A stretch of DNA of 64,000 bases from Pseudoalteromonas carrageenovora IAM 12662 (GTDB lineage: Bacteria; Pseudomonadota; Gammaproteobacteria; Enterobacterales; Alteromonadaceae), in NCBI RefSeq assembly GCF_900239935.1, contig NZ_LT965928.1, forward strand, positions 2,028,976 to 2,092,975, written 5' to 3'. A model generated the notes under the pieces. The model saw nothing but the letters and a program-made list of their open reading frames with translations, was not told where the DNA came from and searched no databases. How positions within the stretch are numbered: the first letter of the stretch is position 1; the number at the start of each line of letters is the position of its first letter. Below, one piece after another: positions 49,500 to 58,656 of this stretch. A program made the position numbers and the translations under genes.

Positions 49500-52190
49500 T
49501 TAAATGACAACCGCAACATCAATACTGTTAGCGTTTTTTGTACCATGTTGCTTTATTAATTGGCTTAACTGCGTTTTACACGAACCACAGTTAGTGCCGC
49601 ATTTTAATTTAGCCCCCAACTGATCCACTGTATTTGCATCACTTTTAATGGCATTTATAATGGGCTGCTCACGTACTTTAAAGCAGCTACATACTTGTGC
49701 GCCTTGGGTGAACTCTTCATCGGGCGTGGCATACAGCAATGACTGTAATTGGATAAAGGTTATTAAAGGCTCTGCAAATAAATGATTTATCCACTCAAGT
49801 GATATGTCTTTTTGAGCTAACGAAATAACCGCAACAAACACTAACTGCTCGTTTTGAATACATTGAACATGCATTGCTTTTGCACTGCCCATTGCCGACC
49901 ACTGCCCTTGTAACCCTGTCAGTGTTTGGCAATAATAAAGCAAATCAATTTGCGGCTCATTGAGCGCTAACTGGTAGTTGACACAATTACTTGCGTTAAC
50001 TTTAAGCCAAAAATCACTGGTTATTTTAAGCTCTGTTTTGCTAAAAATTTGCATGTACTGAGCAAACTGCGCTTTAACTAAATCAACGGCACCATGTTTG
50101 CATTCAGCTTGGCCCGAAATAGGGTCAACAACCGATTGATAAAGCCCACTTACCGTAGCGGATGAGGCAAATTGCTTGTTCCAGTGAATAGGCATAAAAC
50201 ACTCACCTTTACGCACGGCATCCGTTACTTTTGCATGAGCTGTAACCTGCCCAGTTTTAGCATTGGCAGTTATTAAATCGTTTGCTTTTATATTTAGTCT
50301 GCTGGCATCAATGGGGTTTATTTCAATGTATGGGCGGGTTATATGAGTAGAAAGCGCTGTACTTTTTCCGGTGCGGCTCATTGTATGCCATTGGTCGCGT
50401 ATTCGCCCTGAGTTCATTACAAAAGGGTAATCGCTTGATGTTTGCTGCACAGGAAGTTTGGGCGTTATAGGTATAAAGCGGGCTTTTTTATCTGCGGTGC
50501 TAAATTGTTTATTAACAAAAACCTGCCCGTTTTTATATGGCTCATTTTTTAGTACCGGCCACATAACGGGTTTTAAGTTATCGTACTGCTGCTGCGAAAG
50601 CCCTACTAAGGCTGATAAATTTAATAACCTATCACCATTATTTTCGAAATCAGTAAGTTGTGCCCATTCTTCAAAAATGCCACTTGGGTCTGTAAAATCA
50701 AATCCTTCAAAGCCCATTTTTTGGGCAACTAAACACATTATTTGCCAATCGTTTTTAGCTCCTGAGAAAGGCTCAACTAGCGGGCGTTGCCTTGATATTC
50801 TGCGCTCTGAGTTAGTTACTGTGCCGTTTTTTTCGCCCCATCCGGTTGATGGAAACGCCACATTAGCAAATTTTAGCGTATCACTTTTGGCTATACAGTC
50901 AGACACAACCACCAGCTCACATTGCTCAAGTGCATGTTGTATTGCTGCGTTATTAGGTAAGCTTACCATTGGATTGGTTGCCATTACCCAAATAGCTTTT
51001 ATTTTTCCTTTGGCGATTTCATCAAACATATCAATAGCATTACACCCTGCTTTTTGAGCTATTGTTGGTGATTGCCAAAAACGCTGCACTAACTGTTGAT
51101 GCGCTTCGTTTTCAATGTCTAAATGTGCTGCTAATTGATTTGCCAAGCCACCTACTTCACGCCCACCCATTGCATTAGGTTGCCCCGTTATTGAAAACGG
51201 GCCACAGCCAGGTTTTAACAATTTGCCCGACGCTAAATGCGCATTTATAATAGCATTACACTTATCAACCCCTGAGCTTGATTGGTTAATACCCATTGAA
51301 TAAAAACTAATGGCGGTTGGACTTTTTGCAAATAAGGCGTAAAAGTCACTCACTAGCTGCGCGTCAATATCACAAAAGTCACTTACCGCTTTTACACTCC
51401 ACTTTTTCGCCTCTACAAGAGCTGTTTCAAAGCCATTAGTATGCTCGTTAATAAATTGCGTATCTAAATAGTTATGTTCACTTAAATAATTAAGTAAGCC
51501 GTTATAAAGTGCTCCGTCGCTGCCTGGTTTTATATTTAAAAAGGTATCGGCAAGCTCGGCTGTATCGGTTTTTCGCGGGTCGATAACCACTACTTTCATG
51601 TTTGGATTAAGCTTTTTTGCGCGCTCCATACGCTGGTATAGTACCGGGTGAGTCCAAGCTGCATTTGAGCCAATTAAAATAAGTAGCTCAGTTTGCTCTA
51701 AATCTTCGTAGGTACATGGTACTACGTCCTCACCAAACGCACGTTTATAACCGGCAACCGCCGATGACATACACAGCCTTGAGTTTGTATCTATATTGCC
51801 TGAGCCTATGTAGCCTTTCATTAATTTATTGGCAACGTAGTAATCCTCAGTGAGTAACTGCCCCGATACATAAAACGCAACCGATTCCGGCCCATGCTCT
51901 TTAATAATGGCGTTAAATCTATTAGCAACGTATTTTGTTGCAGCATCCCAGCTGGCAGGCTCGTTATCAATAAGGGGTGATGTTAAGCGATTATCACTGC
52001 CGGTGGTGTCAAGCAAATGCGTGCCTTTAACACACAAGCGGCCAAAATTAGCGGGGTGCTCGCGCGTGCCTTCAAGTTTTGTTGGGGTATTATTTAATAA
52101 TGAAATATCAACCCCGCACCCTACACCACAATAAGCGCAGGTAGTTTGTTTAAGCAAAGGCGTGTTTGAACAAGTGTTTAAAGTTTCCAT
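49500..52190 (-). CDS. nasA: Assimilatory nitrate reductase catalytic subunit
   Basis: Cytoplasmic molybdoenzyme reducing nitrate to nitrite. 896 residues, no Tat signal. The N-terminal [4Fe-4S] site is CAYCGVGCGVDI with the fourth Cys in RLCVKG; the bis-MGD domains follow (NTNSRLCMSSAVAGYKRAFG and the C-terminal molydopterin dinucleotide-binding fold starting near SSDYPFVMNSGRIRDQWHTM). A C-terminal BFD-like [2Fe-2S] domain (VCSCFKVREQ and CGTNCGSCKTQL) is fused as in Klebsiella NasA. The diaphorase gene lies 21 bases upstream and the Moco genes directly downstream. Confidence 0.94.
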   Translation of the reverse strand: METLNTCSNTPLLKQTTCAYCGVGCGVDISLLNNTPTKLEGTREHPANFGRLCVKGTHLLDTTGSDNRLTSPLIDNEPASWDAATKYVANRFNAIIKEHGPESVAFYVSGQLLTEDYYVANKLMKGYIGSGNIDTNSRLCMSSAVAGYKRAFGEDVVPCTYEDLEQTELLILIGSNAAWTHPVLYQRMERAKKLNPNMKVVVIDPRKTDTAELADTFLNIKPGSDGALYNGLLNYLSEHNYLDTQFINEHTNGFETALVEAKKWSVKAVSDFCDIDAQLVSDFYALFAKSPTAISFYSMGINQSSSGVDKCNAIINAHLASGKLLKPGCGPFSITGQPNAMGGREVGGLANQLAAHLDIENEAHQQLVQRFWQSPTIAQKAGCNAIDMFDEIAKGKIKAIWVMATNPMVSLPNNAAIQHALEQCELVVVSDCIAKSDTLKFANVAFPSTGWGEKNGTVTNSERRISRQRPLVEPFSGAKNDWQIMCLVAQKMGFEGFDFTDPSGIFEEWAQLTDFENNGDRLLNLSALVGLSQQQYDNLKPVMWPVLKNEPYKNGQVFVNKQFSTADKKARFIPITPKLPVQQTSSDYPFVMNSGRIRDQWHTMSRTGKSTALSTHITRPYIEINPIDASRLNIKANDLITANAKTGQVTAHAKVTDAVRKGECFMPIHWNKQFASSATVSGLYQSVVDPISGQAECKHGAVDLVKAQFAQYMQIFSKTELKITSDFWLKVNASNCVNYQLALNEPQIDLLYYCQTLTGLQGQWSAMGSAKAMHVQCIQNEQLVFVAVISLAQKDISLEWINHLFAEPLITFIQLQSLLYATPDEEFTQGAQVCSCFKVREQPIINAIKSDANTVDQLGAKLKCGTNCGSCKTQLSQLIKQHGTKNANSIDVAVVI

Positions 52191-52211
52191 ACTGATCTCT
52201 TATTGTGAGTG

Positions 52212-53738
52212 TTAAGCGCTCTGTGATACAGGTTCATCTGCAGGGATAAGGGTGGCTATTTTATTATTGAGTGCACGACTAATAACGCTTTGCACTAATT
52301 TTTCACACCCTCCACAGCCAGTACTTGCTTTAGTGGCTTGCTGCACATCACTTAAATCGCTGCAGCCTTGCATAACAGCGTGTTCAATGGTGTGTTTTGT
52401 AACCTTGTGGCACGCACAAATAATGGCATCACTTGGTAAATCATCAGCACTTAGCTCACCAGTATCTCCTGCAAGCGGCATTATTAAAGACTCTGCGGGC
52501 ACACTAAGCTCTATACTATTTAAGTGATATTGCAATAAGTTATCGTATTCGCTGGTATCGCCAACCAGTACAGCACCTATGAGTTTATTGCCTTGCTCAT
52601 TAGTGACTACTTTTTTGTAAATACCGTTTGGCTGATCTTCAAAGTAATAGCTAATTGCGCCTTCACTGCGTGCATGGGCATCACCAATTGAGCCCACTTC
52701 AACACCCATTAATTTAAGCTTGGTGCTCATATCGGCGCCGCTAAATTCATCAGTATTGTTTGAATAGTTGCTTAAAGGTGTGTTTGAAGCTGTACTTGAA
52801 GCAAGCTGCTTTAAAACATGCCCCGCCGCTACTTTTGCCATAGCGTAGCCCGGTGCTACAAGGCCAAAAATAAAGTTATTCCAAAGGGCGCATTCGCCTA
52901 TTGCGTATATGTTTTTATCACTCGTTTGGCAATGGTTGTTTATTACAATGCCGCCGCGCTCACCTAATTCTAAATTAAACTCGCGAGCTAAATTGTCGTA
53001 TGGGCGAATACCGGCTGAAAATACAATCATGTCAGTTTCTAGGGTTTGACCACCCTTAAAGCACATTTTATAACGGCTGTTTTCACCTTCAGTAATTTGC
53101 TCTGTAGCCACTGAGGTATGCACTGTAACGCCGAGCTCGGTAATTTTATTTTTTAGTAACCGCCCACCAGCACCATCTATTTGTACGCCCATAAGTTGTG
53201 GCGCAAATTCTATTACATGGGTTTGCAAGCCAAGCTGCTTTAACGCATTTGCAGCTTCTAGTCCTAATAAACCGCCACCAATAACCACGCCGACTTTACT
53301 GCCTTGTGCTGATTTTTTTATAGCGTGTAAATCGTTAATGGTTCTGTAAACTAGGCAATGCTCACGATCTTTACCTGGAATGGGTGGCACAAATGCAAAT
53401 GAGCCTGTTGCCAGTATTAACTTGTCGTACGCAAATGATTCGCCTTTTGAGGTAGTAACCGTTTTTGCATCACGGTTTATATCAACCACTTTAGAATGAG
53501 TATGAAAACCAACTTGCCAATCTTGATAGGTTTTACTGCAGGTAAGTGCTAAATCGTCTTCGGTTTTACCTTTAAAAAATGACGAAAGTTGTACGCGGTC
53601 ATAAGCGAGGCGGTCTTCACCACTGAGTACTGTAATATCAACATTTTTGCTATCACCTTGTTGCGATACTAGCTGCTGTACAAAATGATGCCCGACCATT
53701 CCGTTTCCTACGACTACAACACGCTGCTTGCTTGGCAT
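52212..53738 (-). CDS. NirB-like FAD/[2Fe-2S] oxidoreductase, probable nitrate reductase electron-transfer subunit
   Basis: 508 residues that correspond to the N-terminal half of NirB: same opening VVVVGNGMVGHHFVQ, VVIGGGLLGLEAANALKQLG and AIGECALWN, ending with a BFD-like [2Fe-2S] site (CACHKVTKHTIE and STGCGGC). The siroheme domains are absent. With nasA 21 bases downstream it plays the part of Klebsiella NasC, passing NAD(P)H electrons to NasA. ATG at 53738 has CAGGTG upstream; the GTG three codons earlier is the ribosome site itself. Promoter: sigma-54-type at 53817-53832. Confidence 0.85.
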   Translation of the reverse strand: MPSKQRVVVVGNGMVGHHFVQQLVSQQGDSKNVDITVLSGEDRLAYDRVQLSSFFKGKTEDDLALTCSKTYQDWQVGFHTHSKVVDINRDAKTVTTSKGESFAYDKLILATGSFAFVPPIPGKDREHCLVYRTINDLHAIKKSAQGSKVGVVIGGGLLGLEAANALKQLGLQTHVIEFAPQLMGVQIDGAGGRLLKNKITELGVTVHTSVATEQITEGENSRYKMCFKGGQTLETDMIVFSAGIRPYDNLAREFNLELGERGGIVINNHCQTSDKNIYAIGECALWNNFIFGLVAPGYAMAKVAAGHVLKQLASSTASNTPLSNYSNNTDEFSGADMSTKLKLMGVEVGSIGDAHARSEGAISYYFEDQPNGIYKKVVTNEQGNKLIGAVLVGDTSEYDNLLQYHLNSIELSVPAESLIMPLAGDTGELSADDLPSDAIICACHKVTKHTIEHAVMQGCSDLSDVQQATKASTGCGGCEKLVQSVISRALNNKIATLIPADEPVSQSA

Positions 53739-53816
53739 TAAAATCACCTGTTTGATTTAAAGTACTAAATGCATAAATTAATACTTCAAACGTATAATTT
53801 GTTATGTAGTTGTTAT

Positions 53817-53832
53817 AGCAATATGCAAGCCA
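53817..53832 (-). promoter_or_regulatory. Sigma-54-type promoter of the diaphorase-nasA-moa unit
   Basis: On the minus strand TGGCTTGCATATTGCT: GG and GC are exactly ten bases apart, TGGC and TTGC are both intact. Predicted transcription start near 53806, about 68 bases before the ATG at 53738; no terminator is seen in this leader. Confidence 0.68.
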
Positions 53833-53859
53833 GATATATAAATAATATATTTCAGTTAC

Positions 53860-53876
53860 TTAACCAAATTGGTGCA
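53860..53876 (-). promoter_or_regulatory. NtrC-like site upstream of the diaphorase-nasA promoter
   Basis: TTAACCAAATTGGTGCA (plus strand) matches TGCACC-N5-GGTGCA at the whole right half and four bases of the left. A further perfect half TGCACC occurs at 53914-53919. Both lie 40-100 bases upstream of the sigma-54-type promoter. Confidence 0.5.
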
Positions 53877-53946
53877 GTAAAAAAGAAGTGAAAGCACCAC
53901 AAGCTGGCGCTATTGCACCAACTTGTAACGCTTTAGATTACAAGGG

Positions 53947-55140
53947 CTAAAATTTAGCGCTTACCCACACCCATAGCTTTTGGGTATCGACTTTGCCCGC
54001 CGCGCTATCGCCTGCTGAATAATCGGCATATTTAGCGCCTACGGCATAGGTTTTATTAATAGGCTTAACGTATTGCACATTAAGCTCCGAGCCTAAATCA
54101 TCAACCCCATTGACGCTGTCGTTTGCATCAAAGTTGTGATACGCCACTAACCATTTACCGTCAAAGGCTTTACCATTTAAACTTACATAAGTGTCATCAA
54201 GCCCTTGTGTTGGTGTTGCTAAAAACGTATCAGCCCAACCATTAAATTTATGCATTGTGGCAAGCGGCGTAGCAAAACCATAATCGCCATTATCAGAACC
54301 CAGTGACTCAATACCGGCTTTTAATGTAACGGTTTCAATGCCTAAACCGCCTAAATCAATACCGCCTTCAAACGCATAATAATCTGCGTCAAAATCACTT
54401 ATGCTAGTTGATGCAGATTGCGTGGCGTACTCTGCTTTGTAGTAAAATTTAATATCGCTGAGCGTTTTATTACCATTAAAAGAAACACCATAGGTATCTA
54501 AGCTGTCATCATCTACTGCGTCGTTACTTAATAAATAACTGTATAAAACCACCTTACCTACGCTTGTTTTAAAACTTGCATTGATTAGGTGATCTGATGA
54601 ATCAATATCTTTGCTATCAGCAAATATACGGTTGCGCTTGCTTATGTAGCTATAGTGCAAGTTAATATCATTAAACGTGTAATTTACTGTTGCAGCATCA
54701 AAAGTCTGTCTGTCTTGCCTAAAGCCAACGTGGCCCACAAACCGCTGCCCATCAAGCGCTATTACTTGCCTACCCACTTTAATTGATAAAGCATCTTTTG
54801 CGTATTTTATAAAACCTTGATCTACTTCTGTGGTTTCTGGGTCGGCTATTACTGAGTAATTAGTATTTTTACCCAGTGTATTGTTGTAATCGTCTACACC
54901 TAACAAGCTTCGGCTGTCTTCAACTTCAATAAGTGCAGAAAAACCATTCACTTCATCTGTTTTATGAGTAAGGCGTGTACGCAGCGTTAAGCTACTTGCA
55001 TCTTTTAACGCGTTATCTTGCTCTGCGCTTTCAAAACGCAGTCTAAAGTTAAGATCGGTTTGCGCCGCTTGACTTATTGAAGGCGCAGTTAAGCTACCCA
55101 GTATAAAAATAATAGGTAAGTTTTTTTTATGATTGAACAT
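53947..55140 (-). CDS. Outer-membrane beta-barrel protein (alginate-export-like porin)
   Basis: 397 residues with a signal peptide (cleaved near SQAA-QT). The mature part alternates polar and hydrophobic residues in strands and ends with phenylalanine (VWVSAKF), as barrel proteins do for BAM recognition. The early segment LNFRLRFESAEQDN and KVGRQVIALDGQRFVGHVGFRQDRQTFD resemble the alginate_exp family. It is 9 bases after the kinase gene in the narK transcript, so a role as the outer-membrane path for nitrate or nitrite is likely, by context only. Confidence 0.75.
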   Translation of the reverse strand: MFNHKKNLPIIFILGSLTAPSISQAAQTDLNFRLRFESAEQDNALKDASSLTLRTRLTHKTDEVNGFSALIEVEDSRSLLGVDDYNNTLGKNTNYSVIADPETTEVDQGFIKYAKDALSIKVGRQVIALDGQRFVGHVGFRQDRQTFDAATVNYTFNDINLHYSYISKRNRIFADSKDIDSSDHLINASFKTSVGKVVLYSYLLSNDAVDDDSLDTYGVSFNGNKTLSDIKFYYKAEYATQSASTSISDFDADYYAFEGGIDLGGLGIETVTLKAGIESLGSDNGDYGFATPLATMHKFNGWADTFLATPTQGLDDTYVSLNGKAFDGKWLVAYHNFDANDSVNGVDDLGSELNVQYVKPINKTYAVGAKYADYSAGDSAAGKVDTQKLWVWVSAKF

Positions 55141-55149
55141 GTTTATCTC

Positions 55150-56889
55150 TTAATTTTTAATTATGAGTACACACACCAAGGCTATAAACAAACACAACGA
55201 AATACTTTTCCAGACTAAAACCGGATCGCGTTTCATTATTGAGTCTTTCGGGGCGGTACTTTTTAAATGTGGATTAGGTTTATTGATATCACTTATAAAT
55301 TCAGAAAATGCGTGGTATCTGAATTCAGGTTTGGGAGCCAATGCTTTCATTAAAGCCTGATCTAACCAAAACGGGATATCTGCTCTGTGTTTACGAATAC
55401 TTGTGTATTGCCAGTGAGTGTAATCTTTTAGTACGTGATTATGAGCGAGTGGTTGATACGGCAATTTTGAACATAATAATTCATACGCAACAACGCCTAG
55501 CGAAAATAAATCACTCTTAAAATCGGCGTGCATAGTAATAAGCGTCTCTGGTGCGGTATAATCTACCGTACCTTGCGGGCAATCATCAGCAATTTGCTTT
55601 ACCGACTCATCCATAGCCGCAACACTTACAGTGCCGTAATCGATTAATGTTACTTTGCCGTGAGCGTCTATCATCACGTTATCGAGTTTTAAATCGCGAT
55701 GCACCATATCCAAACGCTGAAACGCTCTAAGTGCTTGTACTATTTGTTCAATAATACTACGCACTTGGGTAATTTCTGGATGCGGCACATCATGCTTCCA
55801 ATCACTCAATGTTTGCCCGTCCATGTATTCGCAAATATGATATAAAAATCGGCTTTGCGATTGCGTATTTAAAACCTTCATTACATTGGGATGATTAATA
55901 CGCTGCCCTACCCAGCCTTCTCTTATAAAGCCTTGGAGGTAATGCACATCGTCTTCAAAATTTACCGAAGGCGCTTTTAATACAACAGGAGGCGTATCGG
56001 GTGTTTGTTGCACTAAATAAATATGCGAGCGGCTACTAGCGTGTAATTCACGGATAACAGTAAAGTCATCAATTTTTTGGCCAACCTTTAACGGTGGCGG
56101 AATTTTTCGCCTAGTTAAAGAGTGATATAACTCGTCTAAATTTTGTTTTGCAATACTATTCACTTTTACAAGTAAGCAGCTTACGTTGTCGTCACTGCCT
56201 CTTGCTATGGCAAGCTCTGTCACTGCTTTAGCTGCGTGTTCTAAATTAGTATGCTCATCAATTAGCTTTTGTATATCACTGTTTGGCAACACATCGTGTA
56301 CACCATCGCAGGTAAGTATATAAATATCATCAGCTTTTAAATCAACTTCGTATACATCAATTTCTTGATGAAGCTGCGCGCCTAAAGCTCGCGTTAGGGT
56401 ATCGTTTACTTTATGGTCGCGTGTTATCGCCTCCATACTTTTTGCACGTAAACGCGTAATTCGGGTATCACCTAAATGAAAAATATAACCCGTGGCCGAT
56501 TTTAAAATAAGCGCTGTAAACGTGGTCATCCAATCTGCTTGGCGTTGGCCGAGGTGATTATAGTTAACCGATTGCGAATACAGCCACTGATTTAAACTGG
56601 CCAATACCTTAGATACCGACTTTTTAACGGCCCAACTTGGCGGTGTATTTAAATACTCATTTATAAAGTGCGTTACCGATAACTGTGAAGCTTGTTTAGC
56701 ATTTTTTGCTGATGAACACCCATCGGCCAAGCAGGCAATAACCCCTTTTGACTCTTTTTCTTGCGCTTGAGTATTAAGAGCAGCAAACGCATCTTGGTTT
56801 TCGGTTTTTATACCTTTGCTACTGTGCCCACCAAACTCAACGTTAAGTTCGTTTGTAAGTGCGCTGGCTTTTTGGGTTTCATCAAACAT
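55150..56889 (-). CDS. Fused PP2C-type phosphatase and Ser/Thr protein kinase
   Basis: 579 residues. Residues 1-245 form a PP2C phosphatase (GGHSSKGIKTENQDAF, CLADGCSSA, FHLGDTRI, LTCDGVHDVL, GSDDNVSCLLV). Residues about 265-530 are a Hanks-type kinase: VVLKAPS with the ATP-site Lys, catalytic loop HRDLKLDNVM and the metal loop DYG in place of DFG, then GTVDYTAPE. A single C-terminal transmembrane helix (LCLFIALVCVLIIKN) anchors it with both catalytic domains in the cytoplasm. It sits between narK and the porin gene with 9-base gaps, so it probably regulates nitrate uptake or reduction; targets unknown. Confidence 0.9.
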   Translation of the reverse strand: MFDETQKASALTNELNVEFGGHSSKGIKTENQDAFAALNTQAQEKESKGVIACLADGCSSAKNAKQASQLSVTHFINEYLNTPPSWAVKKSVSKVLASLNQWLYSQSVNYNHLGQRQADWMTTFTALILKSATGYIFHLGDTRITRLRAKSMEAITRDHKVNDTLTRALGAQLHQEIDVYEVDLKADDIYILTCDGVHDVLPNSDIQKLIDEHTNLEHAAKAVTELAIARGSDDNVSCLLVKVNSIAKQNLDELYHSLTRRKIPPPLKVGQKIDDFTVIRELHASSRSHIYLVQQTPDTPPVVLKAPSVNFEDDVHYLQGFIREGWVGQRINHPNVMKVLNTQSQSRFLYHICEYMDGQTLSDWKHDVPHPEITQVRSIIEQIVQALRAFQRLDMVHRDLKLDNVMIDAHGKVTLIDYGTVSVAAMDESVKQIADDCPQGTVDYTAPETLITMHADFKSDLFSLGVVAYELLCSKLPYQPLAHNHVLKDYTHWQYTSIRKHRADIPFWLDQALMKALAPKPEFRYHAFSEFISDINKPNPHLKSTAPKDSIMKRDPVLVWKSISLCLFIALVCVLIIKN

Positions 56890-56898
56890 AAGTATGCC

Positions 56899-58368
56899 TT
56901 AAGTCACAGAAATAAGTTCAACGGTGCCATCTTCGTTTACTTCAGTGATGTGGCCATCAGGTTCTTTCATGAAAAATAATGCACCTAAACCTAACAATGC
57001 ACTGGCAGCGATAATCATAAAGAATGTTTGGTAATCAACTAATGAGAGCGCCGTTAAATATACAACAGCCCCTACATTACCGTAAGCTCCCGTCATACCT
57101 GCAATTTGCCCAGTTAAACGGCGTTTAATAAGTGGCACAGCGGCAAATACAGCCCCTTCCCCTGCTTGCACAAAAAACGAACACGCCATGGCAGCTGCAA
57201 CTGCAAGCCAAAGCGGCCAGCTAGCGTCAACTAAGCCCATAACAAAATAACCTACAGCTAAGCCTGTGGTAAGTACAATAAGCGTTTTACGACGACCCAT
57301 TCTATCTGAGATCCAACCACCACCAGGGCGAGAGGCTAAGTTCATAAATGCATAGGCTGAGGCAAGTAAGCCTGCGTACACCATATCAAGGCCAAATACT
57401 TCCATAAAAAATAATGGCAGCATAGATACAACGGCAAGCTCTGAGCCAAATGTTGTAAAATAAAGAATATTTAAAACAGCAACTTGCTTAAAGTCGTAAC
57501 GGTGTGATTCTGGAACAGGTTGCTTAAAAATATGACCGTTAATATCAAACGTTTTATACACTTCGTAAATATAAAGCAGCACTAAAAACGCGTATGTACC
57601 AACTACAAAATTTTCAGAAAGTAAATTTGCGCCAGTAGGAGAAAGCTTCCAGGTAAGTAGCGCTAATGCACCGTACATAGGTAGTTTCATTATAAGCAGT
57701 AGTACAAAGTCGCCTTTACTGGTTACTTCCATTGCCCCTACTTTTTTAGGCTTAAAGTATGTACCGCCTTTAGGCGTATCAGTTACGTTTATGTACCAAA
57801 TAATACCAAATATTACACTTAGTACGCCTGTTACACCGACCGCATAACGCCAGCCATCTTCGCCACCAAACATAAGCGCTAATATTGGTAGTAGCATAGC
57901 GGCGGCTGCAGAGCCAAAGTTACCCCAGCCTCCGTAAATACCTTCGGCTGTACCTAACTCGTTTGCCGGGAACCACTCGCTCACCATACGAATACCAACA
58001 ACAAAACCCGCACCAATAAAGCCAAGTGCAAAGCGGGCGATAGCTGCTTGCTCAAACGTTGTTGCAAGGGCAAACATAAAACACGGAATACTACACACAA
58101 TAAGTAGTGCTGCGTACACAATACGTGGACCAAATTTATCGGTAAGCATACCAACCACGACACGAGCAGGAATAGTTAAGGCAACATTTAATATAAGCAG
58201 TGTTTTAACTTGAGCCATAGTAATGCCAAGCGAACCTGCAATAGCACCCAATAATGGCGCATGGTTAAACCATACAAAAAATGAGATAAAAAACACCATC
58301 CAGCTTAAGTGAAGTATTTTCATTTTTCCGCTAAACGATATGAGATTAAACCCAGTACTCGGTTGCAT
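56899..58368 (-). CDS. narK: Nitrate/nitrite transporter, NarK/NasA-type MFS
   Basis: 489 residues, twelve hydrophobic helices. The nitrate signatures are both present: [16 protein letters not shown] in helix 5 and [20 protein letters not shown] followed by [12 protein letters not shown] in helix 11; the substrate Arg residues lie in [15 protein letters not shown] helix 2 and [10 protein letters not shown] context. There is an extended cytoplasmic loop in the middle. It leads a three-gene unit with the kinase and porin genes. A sigma-54-type promoter lies upstream. AAGGAA precedes the ATG. Confidence 0.92.
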   Translation of the reverse strand: MQPSTGFNLISFSGKMKILHLSWMVFFISFFVWFNHAPLLGAIAGSLGITMAQVKTLLILNVALTIPARVVVGMLTDKFGPRIVYAALLIVCSIPCFMFALATTFEQAAIARFALGFIGAGFVVGIRMVSEWFPANELGTAEGIYGGWGNFGSAAAAMLLPILALMFGGEDGWRYAVGVTGVLSVIFGIIWYINVTDTPKGGTYFKPKKVGAMEVTSKGDFVLLLIMKLPMYGALALLTWKLSPTGANLLSENFVVGTYAFLVLLYIYEVYKTFDINGHIFKQPVPESHRYDFKQVAVLNILYFTTFGSELAVVSMLPLFFMEVFGLDMVYAGLLASAYAFMNLASRPGGGWISDRMGRRKTLIVLTTGLAVGYFVMGLVDASWPLWLAVAAAMACSFFVQAGEGAVFAAVPLIKRRLTGQIAGMTGAYGNVGAVVYLTALSLVDYQTFFMIIAASALLGLGALFFMKEPDGHITEVNEDGTVELISVT

Positions 58369-58466
58369 GTTATTTTTTCCTTGTAACGATTATTGTTTTA
58401 AATAGTACATACTACTTTGGTAGCATTTATACTGTGCGAATTGTTAAATTAACATTAACCATAGTC

Positions 58467-58482
58467 AGCAATTACTAAGCCA
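58467..58482 (-). promoter_or_regulatory. Sigma-54-type promoter of narK
   Basis: Minus strand TGGCTTAGTAATTGCT has GG and GC ten bases apart with intact TGGC and TTGC. Transcription should begin near 58456, giving a leader of about 88 bases without any terminator hairpin. Confidence 0.65.
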
Positions 58483-58540
58483 ACAATTAATAAATAACAA
58501 ATTCAGTAAGTTACAATTTTCGCTATTGATAATAATTTCG

Positions 58541-58585
58541 CTTTGCACTATTTAAGTAGCAGCGATGGGCGTTAACAGTGCAAAG
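58541..58585 (-). promoter_or_regulatory. Candidate NtrC enhancer region of narK
   Basis: CTTTGCACT (58541-58549) and AGTGCAAAG (58577-58585) are exact inverted repeats 27 bases apart. Each contains one perfect NtrC half-site (TGCACT, AGTGCA) with an imperfect partner at the required distance, so this may be two weak adjacent NtrC sites, 60-105 bases upstream of the sigma-54-type promoter. It might also be a site for another regulator. Confidence 0.4.
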
Positions 58586-58656
58586 ATTTTTAAAGCTTTA
58601 CTTGCTCTAGGTTTTAACTACTTGGTATTGTTACAAAAAAATTTGAGCGCACATTT

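Noticed and set aside
50458..51057. 199-residue open frame antisense to nasA
   Set aside because: No ribosome site or recognisable domain; it mirrors codon bias of nasA on the opposite strand, as do other long antisense frames over ftsK, clpA and nirB.
52212..53738. Truncated nirB pseudogene
   Set aside because: The frame is intact, ends cleanly after a complete [2Fe-2S] motif, has a good promoter and is coupled to nasA, so it is a functional short form.
58541..58585. The CTTTGCACT/AGTGCAAAG repeat as a single canonical NtrC site
   Set aside because: The half-sites are 27 bases apart, not 5; kept only as two possible weak sites.
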